From positions 1-5,188 of the forward strand of contig CANHOE010000211.1 in the NCBI GenBank assembly GCA_947462175.1: DNA of 5,188 nt. The letters run 5' to 3'. This document shows, one piece after another, positions 1 to 5,188 of the stretch (position 1 is its first letter; every line of letters starts with the position of its first letter). This stretch comes from Burkholderiales bacterium (GTDB lineage Bacteria; Pseudomonadota; Gammaproteobacteria; Burkholderiales; Burkholderiaceae_C). The position numbers were made by a program, and so were the translations under genes. The notes beneath the pieces were generated by a model. The model worked only from the letters and a program-made list of their open reading frames with translations. It ran no database searches and was not told the origin of the DNA.

Positions 1-606
1 ACTCTGCCACGGCGACAGCCCCAGCGAGCGGCCTGCCTCCATGACGGCGACGCCGCGCTCCATGAAGGCCGAGCGCGCGAGCATGAACACGTAGGGGTAC
101 AGCACGAAGGTGAACATCACCACCGCGCCGCCCAGCGTCCGCACGTCGGGGAACCAGTAATCGGTGCGCGTCCAGCCCATCGTCTCGCGCAGCCAGCTCT
201 GCAGCGGGCCAGCGAACTGCAACAGATCGGTGTAGGCGTAGGCCATCACATAGGCCGGCATCGCCAGGGGCAGCACGAGCGCCCACTCGAAGCTGCGGCG
301 CAGCGGGAAATCGAAATGCGTGACCAGCCAGGCCGTGCCCACGCCGACCAGCGCGGCCAGGCTGCCGACGCTGACACACAGCCACAGCGTGGTGCTGATG
401 TACTCCGGCAGCACCGTCGACACCAGGTGCGTCCAGGTATCGCCAGTGCCGCTCGAAAACACATTCGTCGCCACCGACAGGATCGGCAGCGCGACCAACA
501 GTGCCACCGCGGCAGCTGCCAGACTCAGCCATCCGATCTGACGTCGACCGGTCAGGTTCAGGGCAGCGGAGGACGATGGTGGAGGGGATGCGGAGGCAGC
601 GGTCAT
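1..606 (-). CDS. fbpB: Iron(III) ABC transporter permease, FbpB type (N-terminal part, runs off the left edge)
   Basis: Inner-membrane permease of a ferric-iron importer: it would form the channel through which iron, delivered by a periplasmic binding protein, is pumped by the ATPase. The frame is open from 606 to the window edge, giving 202 residues. Hydrophobic segments lie at about 25-43, 68-95, 106-128 and 160-182. Family-like stretches are AYVMAYAYTDLLQFAGP (118-134) and WFPDVRTL followed by FVLYPYVFMLARSAF. The cytoplasmic EAA loop, which docks onto the ATPase, begins at E190 (EAGRSLG, 190-196), so the first half of the usual two-domain FbpB protein (normally about 500-550 residues) is visible. 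ATG at 606 is the only start between the upstream in-frame stop (649-651) and the first membrane segment; it has no clear Shine-Dalgarno sequence. It is divergent from the ATPase gene, with a possible Fur box 28 bases upstream. Family assignment is strong; iron as substrate is inferred from resemblance. Confidence 0.9.
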   Translation of the reverse strand, partial: MTAASASPPPSSSAALNLTGRRQIGWLSLAAAAVALLVALPILSVATNVFSSGTGDTWTHLVSTVLPEYISTTLWLCVSVGSLAALVGVGTAWLVTHFDFPLRRSFEWALVLPLAMPAYVMAYAYTDLLQFAGPLQSWLRETMGWTRTDYWFPDVRTLGGAVVMFTFVLYPYVFMLARSAFMERGVAVMEAGRSLGLSPWQS

Positions 607-634
607 GTGAGAGATATCATCGCAGCGCGTCGTG

Positions 635-653
635 AACGCGATTGATTCTCAGG
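635..653 (-). promoter_or_regulatory. Putative Fur box between divergent iron-transport genes
   Basis: The minus strand reads CCTGAGAATCAATCGCGTT. The left half TGAGAATCA is a classic Fur half-site, and the whole matches the symmetric form AATGAGAATCATTCTCATT at 14 of 19 positions. Against the E. coli-style consensus GATAATGATAATCATTATC it matches 10 of 19. It lies 28 bases before the permease start and 57 bases before the ATPase start, where one Fur dimer could repress both genes when iron is plentiful. No convincing -35/-10 pair was recognised on either strand. The match is by eye and the right half-site is weak. Confidence 0.4.
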
Positions 654-710
654 CAGTGTACGACGCGTGTTGAAGGCGTCGCCCCTGCATGCCACCGACC
701 AGCCCCATCG

Positions 711-1790
711 ATGACCACCCCGACTTCCGTCCCTGTCCTGAGTCTGAACGGCGTGTGTCATGCCTACGGTGCACGAGCCACGGTCGATGGCCTGGATCTC
801 GCCTTGTCCACAGGCAGCATCTGCTGTCTGCTGGGGCCCTCGGGCTGCGGCAAGACCACGGTGCTGCGCTGCATCGGCGGCTTTGAGCCGCTGGCCGGTG
901 GTGACATCCAGATAGCGGGTGAAGTGGTCAGCGGGCCCGGCCGGCATCTGCCACCCGAGCAGCGCCGCATCGGCATGGTGTTTCAGGACTACGCGCTGTT
1001 CCCGCACTTGAGCATCGAGCGCAATGTCGCTTTTGGAACGCATGGCAGCGCTGAAGACCAAGCGCGCGTGGACCGTCTGCTCGACATGGTCGGCTTGAAG
1101 TCACACGCGCAGCGCTACCCCCACGAGCTGTCGGGCGGACAGCAGCAACGTGTGGCGCTGGCTCGTGCGCTGGCGCCACAGCCGCGACTGTTGCTGATGG
1201 ATGAGCCGTTCTCGAACCTGGATGTCGATTTGCGCGAACAACTCGCGACAGAAGTGCGCGAGATCCTCAAGGCCACAAACACCACCGCAGTGTTCGTCAC
1301 CCACGATCAGAACGAGGCCTTCGCGATGGCCGACGAGGTGGCTGTGATGTCCGACGGACGCATTCAGCAGATCGACACCGCCTACAACCTGTACCACAGC
1401 CCGGCCAGTCGATTCGTCGCCGACTTCATCGGCCAGGGCGTGTTTGTGCGCGGCACGGTGATGGCCGAGCGGCAACTCCTGATCGAGATCGGTGCGGTCT
1501 CGGCTCTCGATGACATCCGCTTTGCCTCCGACGGAAGACCGTGCCCCGTCGGCAGCCAGATCGACGTGCTGCTGCGCCCTGACGACGTGGTGCACGACGA
1601 CACCAGCGCGGCGCAGGGCATCGTTCGACACAAGGCATTCAGGGGTGCGCAGATCCTCTACACGCTCGAGCTCGCCAGCGGTACCCGCGTGCTGTCGTTG
1701 GTGCCCTCCCACCACAACCACCGCATCGGCGAAGCCATCGGCATCCGCCTCGACATGGACCATCTGATCGCGTTTCCGGCGGCGGCTTGA
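711..1790 (+). CDS. fbpC: Iron(III) ABC transporter ATP-binding protein, FbpC type
   Basis: Cytoplasmic ATPase that powers a ferric-iron importer; 359 residues, usual for the family. Visible motifs in order: Walker A GPSGCGKTT (42-50), Q-loop FQDYALFPHLS (91-101), ABC signature LSGGQQQR (140-147), Walker B LLLMDEP with catalytic E165 (160-166), D-loop SNLD (168-171) and switch H198 in VTHDQ. After about residue 240 comes a TOBE-like regulatory domain with LLRPDD and PSHHNH stretches typical of FbpC rather than sugar or sulfate ATPases. ATG at 711 fits because the ABC domain begins at residue 9; a TTG at 642 would add 23 unusual residues and run across the putative Fur box. No clear Shine-Dalgarno precedes 711. 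The gene is divergent from the permease and convergent with ureC. ABC ATPase is certain; iron specificity is inferred from the C-terminal domain and the neighbour. Confidence 0.92.
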   Translation: MTTPTSVPVLSLNGVCHAYGARATVDGLDLALSTGSICCLLGPSGCGKTTVLRCIGGFEPLAGGDIQIAGEVVSGPGRHLPPEQRRIGMVFQDYALFPHLSIERNVAFGTHGSAEDQARVDRLLDMVGLKSHAQRYPHELSGGQQQRVALARALAPQPRLLLMDEPFSNLDVDLREQLATEVREILKATNTTAVFVTHDQNEAFAMADEVAVMSDGRIQQIDTAYNLYHSPASRFVADFIGQGVFVRGTVMAERQLLIEIGAVSALDDIRFASDGRPCPVGSQIDVLLRPDDVVHDDTSAAQGIVRHKAFRGAQILYTLELASGTRVLSLVPSHHNHRIGEAIGIRLDMDHLIAFPAAA

Positions 1791-2196
1791 AATCGTGTGT
1801 TGGCATGCAAGCGTCGTTGCGCGCAACCTTTCGCGCGATGCTGTCGAGGGCGCGGGGTAACCGGCTCCGCTCATGTCACCCGGGCCGGCTCACCGCTCAG
1901 GGGCTTCGAGTCGAGTTGATCCGGCCCTCCTTCTTTACTTCGCTGCGCCGGTCACCCCACGCCCTCGTCAGCCAGCACCTTGATTGCACACCAACGAATT
2001 CAAGCTACGACTGCTTCGGTGGTTGGGAGAGCGCTGCGGTGGGCCGCTGTGTGGAGTGAAGTAAAGGGGGAGGGCCGGCGGGACCCGAGCCGAAGCGAAT
2101 GGTTGGAGAACCGGCCCGGAGGACATGAACGCAACACAGCGGCCCGGCGCAGTGCTCGCGCGCTGCCCTCACCCGACTCCGATGAATTGTGTGGAG
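1791..2196. other. Gene-poor intergenic region between convergent fbpC and ureC
   Basis: This 406-base stretch separates the two convergent stop codons. No open frame in it has a ribosome binding site or recognisable protein sequence; the longest frames just run through from neighbouring genes or read antisense to them. It contains a long inverted repeat (listed separately), a 10-base direct repeat TGTGTGGAGT at 2048-2057 and 2188-2197, and a small palindrome GTTGCGCGCAAC at 1814-1825. No stem followed by a run of T was found on either strand, so no standard intrinsic terminator can be called for either gene. The position between two gene ends suggests that the structured DNA may end transcription from both sides, but that is inference. 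Confidence 0.7.
1871..2128. repeat. Long imperfect inverted repeat with nested GGGCCGG/CCGGCCC ends
   Basis: Arm 1871-1941 is the reverse complement of arm 2058-2128 with no gaps, 52 of 71 bases matching by hand count. The inner 21 bases match at 19 positions (1921-1941 with 2058-2078), as do all 9 of CCGGGCCGG/CCGGCCCGG (1880-1888 with 2111-2119) and all 7 of TCATGTC/GACATGA (1871-1877 with 2122-2128). The middle 32 bases are only about half matched. The spacer is 116 bases. Each arm is also a hairpin in its own right: GGGCCGG (1882-1888, 2072-2078) pairs with CCGGCCC (1921-1927, 2111-2117) across 32 bases. The DNA or RNA could therefore fold as one long stem or two separate hairpins. No transposase gene is present. 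It could be a dispersed palindromic repeat, a MITE-like element or a two-way transcription stop. Confidence 0.65.
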
Positions 2197-3924
<1,728 letters not shown>

Positions 3925-3970
3925 GGGGGTCCTGCGTAGCGTGTCGAGAAATAGCGTCAGAGGCGCGTGC

Positions 3971-4276
3971 TCAGAGCGGGCCCTGAACCTGCCCGCGAAA
4001 GCCGTAGACCTGTCGGTCACCAGCGAAATCAACCAGTTCGACCGTGCGCTGCTGGCCGGGTTCGAAGCGCACCGCGGTTCCTGAGGCGATGTTCAGTCGC
4101 ATGCCGCGAGCCGCCACGCGGTCGAACACCAGCGCGCCGTTGGTCTCGGCGAAGTGGTAATGCGAGCCGACCTGGATCGGCCGATCGCCGCTGTTCTCGA
4201 CCACGGTCGTGATCGTGCGGCGCCCGACATTGATCGGGTGATCGGGGCCGTCGGTGAGCAGTTCGCCGGGTATCAC
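3971..4276 (-). CDS. ureB: Urease subunit beta, UreB (GTG start)
   Basis: Small structural subunit of urease that packs against UreC in the (UreABC)3 assembly. It has 101 residues, the normal length. The family pattern is clear: N-terminal IPGELL, then GSHYHFAETN (37-46) and FEPGQQRTVELV, ending in the UreB-like YGFRGQV. The start is the GTG at 4276, because IPGEL immediately after it is the canonical N-terminus and GGAGG (4285-4289) lies eight bases upstream. An ATG at 4393 is open in the same frame, but its extra 39 residues look unlike UreB and arise from reading a different gene out of frame. The GTG overlaps the TGA of the upstream small gene (GTGA), which implies translational coupling. 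ureC follows 46 bases downstream. Confidence 0.97.
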   Translation of the reverse strand: MIPGELLTDGPDHPINVGRRTITTVVENSGDRPIQVGSHYHFAETNGALVFDRVAARGMRLNIASGTAVRFEPGQQRTVELVDFAGDRQVYGFRGQVQGPL

Positions 4277-4434
4277 TTCTTGCGCCTCCCCCACACGGCG
4301 AATGCCACCACCGCTGCCATCAGCAGGTAGCCCCAGGTGTCGGATGCATGCCAGTGCCATCCGTCGCCCATGCCGTGACCGGTGTGTGACCACACCAGCG
4401 ATGGCGCCAAGAGCAGCAAAGCGAAGGTTTTCAT
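4273..4434 (-). CDS. Small His-rich membrane protein between ureA and ureB (unnamed)
   Basis: A 53-residue frame of unknown function. The N-terminus MKTFALLLLAPSLVWS resembles a signal peptide or signal anchor. Next comes a short polar stretch with four histidines (H17, H20, H27, H29; HTGHGMGDGWHWH), then a membrane segment at about 34-49 (WGYLLMAAVVAFAVW) and a basic tail GRRKK. This suggests a periplasmic metal-binding loop tethered to the inner membrane. Coding is supported by a strong ribosome site (GAGGA, 4441-4445, six bases before the ATG), a 23-base gap after ureA and a four-base GTGA overlap with the ureB start. The leading HTGHG resembles the mature start of HupE/UreJ nickel-transport proteins, but the multi-helix body of those is absent. 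It may be a nickel-handling helper, a UreJ remnant or an independent small protein. That it is a gene is likely; its role is inference. Confidence 0.8.
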   Translation of the reverse strand: MKTFALLLLAPSLVWSHTGHGMGDGWHWHASDTWGYLLMAAVVAFAVWGRRKK

Positions 4435-4441
4435 CGGAGTT

Positions 4442-4454
4442 CCTCGTGTCGAGG
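4442..4454 (-). promoter_or_regulatory. Hairpin covering the ribosome binding site of the small gene after ureA
   Basis: In the transcript CCUCG-ACA-CGAGG forms a perfect five-pair stem with a three-base loop. It starts three bases after the ureA stop codon, and its 3' arm contains most of the GAGGA ribosome site of the 53-residue gene. The stem could lower that gene's translation unless ribosomes leaving ureA open it, or it could be a processing or stability element. There is no T run, so it is not a typical terminator. The structure is seen directly; any function is inferred. Confidence 0.4.
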
Positions 4455-4457
4455 TGG

Positions 4458-4760
4458 TCAGGTGATCGGTTGGTGCACGGTCACCAGCTTGGTGCCGTCG
4501 GGGAAGGTGGCTTCCATCTGGATCTCGGGGATCAGCTCGGCCACGCCGTCCATCACGTCAGCCCGCGTGAGCACCAGCTTGCCGTCACTCATCAGGTCGG
4601 CCACCGTCTTGCCATCGCGCGCGCCTTCCATGATGGCAGCGCTGATCAGCGCGACCGCCTCCGGGTAGTTCAATTTGAGTCCGCGCGCACGGCGGCGTTC
4701 GGCCAGCAGCGCGGCGGTGAAGATCAGCAGCTTGTCTTTTTCGCGCGGGGTCAGTTCCAT
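4458..4760 (-). CDS. ureA: Urease subunit gamma, UreA
   Basis: Smallest structural subunit of the nickel urease complex. Its 100 residues are exactly the usual UreA length, with MELTPREKDKLLIF at the N-terminus, the LNYPEAVALIS stretch (about 30-40), GARDGKTVADLM, and the C-terminal EIQMEATFPDGTKLVTVHQPI, all canonical. The ATG at 4760 gives the family start, although no clear Shine-Dalgarno sequence precedes it. It is the first urease gene in the cluster and is followed by the small His-rich gene, then ureB and ureC on the same strand, which fits a single operon. The 93-base gap to the upstream regulator gene may hold its promoter, but no convincing promoter was found there. Confidence 0.98.
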   Translation of the reverse strand: MELTPREKDKLLIFTAALLAERRRARGLKLNYPEAVALISAAIMEGARDGKTVADLMSDGKLVLTRADVMDGVAELIPEIQMEATFPDGTKLVTVHQPIT

Positions 4761-4835
4761 GGGACGCTGGGGTGAATCGTGGATCGTTGGATGCTAGCGG
4801 TCTGTGCCGTGTGCGAGAAGAGGGTCAAGGCCGGC

Positions 4836-4854
4836 AGCCACGGGCGGTGTGGCT
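4836..4854 (-). terminator. Weak hairpin after the regulator gene, possible terminator or attenuator
   Basis: A six-pair stem, AGCCAC with GTGGCT, and a seven-base loop lie at the very end of the LuxR-type gene, touching its stop codon, and precede ureA. There is no following T run, so an intrinsic terminator is doubtful. If it acts at all, it would partly separate regulator and urease transcripts. This is a minor structure that could easily be chance in GC-rich DNA. Confidence 0.2.
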
Positions 4855-5188
4855 CATGGCAGGCATCCGCTGGCCAAGGCGGCTGCCGCAGCGCGGGTCT
4901 CGACGCCGAGCTTCTCGAACACATGCTCAAGGTGCTTGTTGACGGTGCGTGGACTCATGCCGAGGATGTCGGCAATGTCGCGGTTGGTTTTGCCCTTGGC
5001 CAGCCAGGACAGCACCTCCGTCTCGCGCGGCGTCAGCGCGGCGTGGCTGAGCCGCGAGGCCGCCAGCGTGCCCTCGCGCTGAAGTTCGAGCAGCAGCATC
5101 GTCTCGCCCAGGGTGGCGGTGCCCATGTTGCGCACCGACAGCGGCGGATCGGTGCGGGTGTGCACGACCTGCGTGCTGTCGCCCTCGA
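4854..5188 (-). CDS. LuxR-family HTH transcriptional regulator (C-terminal part, enters from the right edge)
   Basis: The final 110 residues of a DNA-binding regulator whose frame is still open at the right edge, so its N-terminal part lies outside the window. The last 60 or so residues are a GerE/LuxR-type helix-turn-helix: LTPRETEVLSWLAKGKTNRDIADILGMSPRTVNKHLEHVFEKLGVETR, with the diagnostic LTPRE, GKTNRDIA and SPRTVNKHLEHVFEKLGV elements. The preceding region is not a recognisable receiver domain in the part visible. A GTG at 5165 could in principle start a 103-residue protein, but no stop separates it from the edge and a longer protein is more likely. It ends 93 bases before ureA on the same strand, so it may regulate or be co-transcribed with urease; that link is inferred from position only. 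Confidence 0.88.
   Translation of the reverse strand, partial: EGDSTQVVHTRTDPPLSVRNMGTATLGETMLLLELQREGTLAASRLSHAALTPRETEVLSWLAKGKTNRDIADILGMSPRTVNKHLEHVFEKLGVETRAAAAALASGCLP

Noticed and set aside
642..710. TTG-started extension of the ATPase gene
   Set aside because: The 23 extra residues do not resemble the family, and the ABC domain begins normally from the ATG at 711.
1814..1825. Palindrome GTTGCGCGCAAC as terminator of fbpC
   Set aside because: Allowing a real loop leaves only a four-pair stem with no T run; it is too weak to call.
1101..1874. 257-residue minus-strand frame opposite fbpC
   Set aside because: It is antisense to a well-supported ATPase gene with all ABC motifs and shows no recognisable domain.
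1787..2059. 90-residue plus-strand frame after fbpC
   Set aside because: It has a TTG start inside the end of fbpC, no ribosome site, no recognisable protein, and runs through one arm of the inverted repeat.
3925..4032. N-terminal extension of ureC to an ATG at 4032
   Set aside because: It would overlap ureB; the 36 extra residues are not UreC-like, whereas 3924 has AGGA and the canonical MATIPRRAYAEMFGP start.
4277..4393. N-terminal extension of ureB to an ATG at 4393
   Set aside because: The added 39 residues come from the small His-rich gene read in another frame; the GTG at 4276 has GGAGG and the canonical IPGEL start.
4800..4828. Possible sigma-70 promoter for ureA with -35 TTGACC (minus strand, 4823-4828)
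   Set aside because: At 17-18 base spacing the -10 would be ACAGAC or CAGACC, a poor match, and no good GG-N10-GC sigma-54 site was found either.

Overview
The window is GC-rich, gene-dense bacterial DNA. Codon use, the protein sequences and the gene content (a betaproteobacterial-type UreA/UreB/UreC set and an FbpB/FbpC-type iron transporter) suggest a betaproteobacterium, probably in the Burkholderiales (Rubrivivax/Leptothrix/Comamonadaceae-like). This placement is inferred from the look of the proteins; no database search was possible.

Left part (1-1790): a ferric-iron ABC transporter locus with divergent genes. The N-terminal 202 residues of an FbpB-type permease run leftward off the window edge. 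A complete FbpC-type ATPase runs rightward from about 711. The 104-base gap between the two starts holds a plausible Fur box (635-653). No periplasmic iron-binding protein (FbpA) is in view.

Middle (1791-2196): about 400 bases without a convincing gene, lying between the convergent ends of the ATPase gene and ureC. It is dominated by a long, gapless, imperfect inverted repeat (1871-1941 against 2058-2128), and each arm is itself bounded by GGGCCGG/CCGGCCC. A 10-base direct repeat also occurs, with one copy reaching the ureC stop codon.

Right part (2197-5188): a leftward set of genes. In transcription order these are the C-terminal part of a LuxR-type regulator (entering from the right edge), ureA, an overlooked 53-codon gene for a small His-rich membrane protein, ureB with a GTG start, and ureC. 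The three urease structural subunits look intact and every nickel ligand of UreC is present. UreA, UreB and UreC form the cytoplasmic nickel enzyme that hydrolyses urea to ammonia and carbamate. The maturation genes ureD, E, F and G, usually adjacent, are not in the window on either side.

The most interesting points are the small gene between ureA and ureB, translationally coupled to ureB and with a hairpin over its own ribosome binding site; the structured intergenic repeat; and the urease cluster without accessory genes but next to a LuxR-family regulator.
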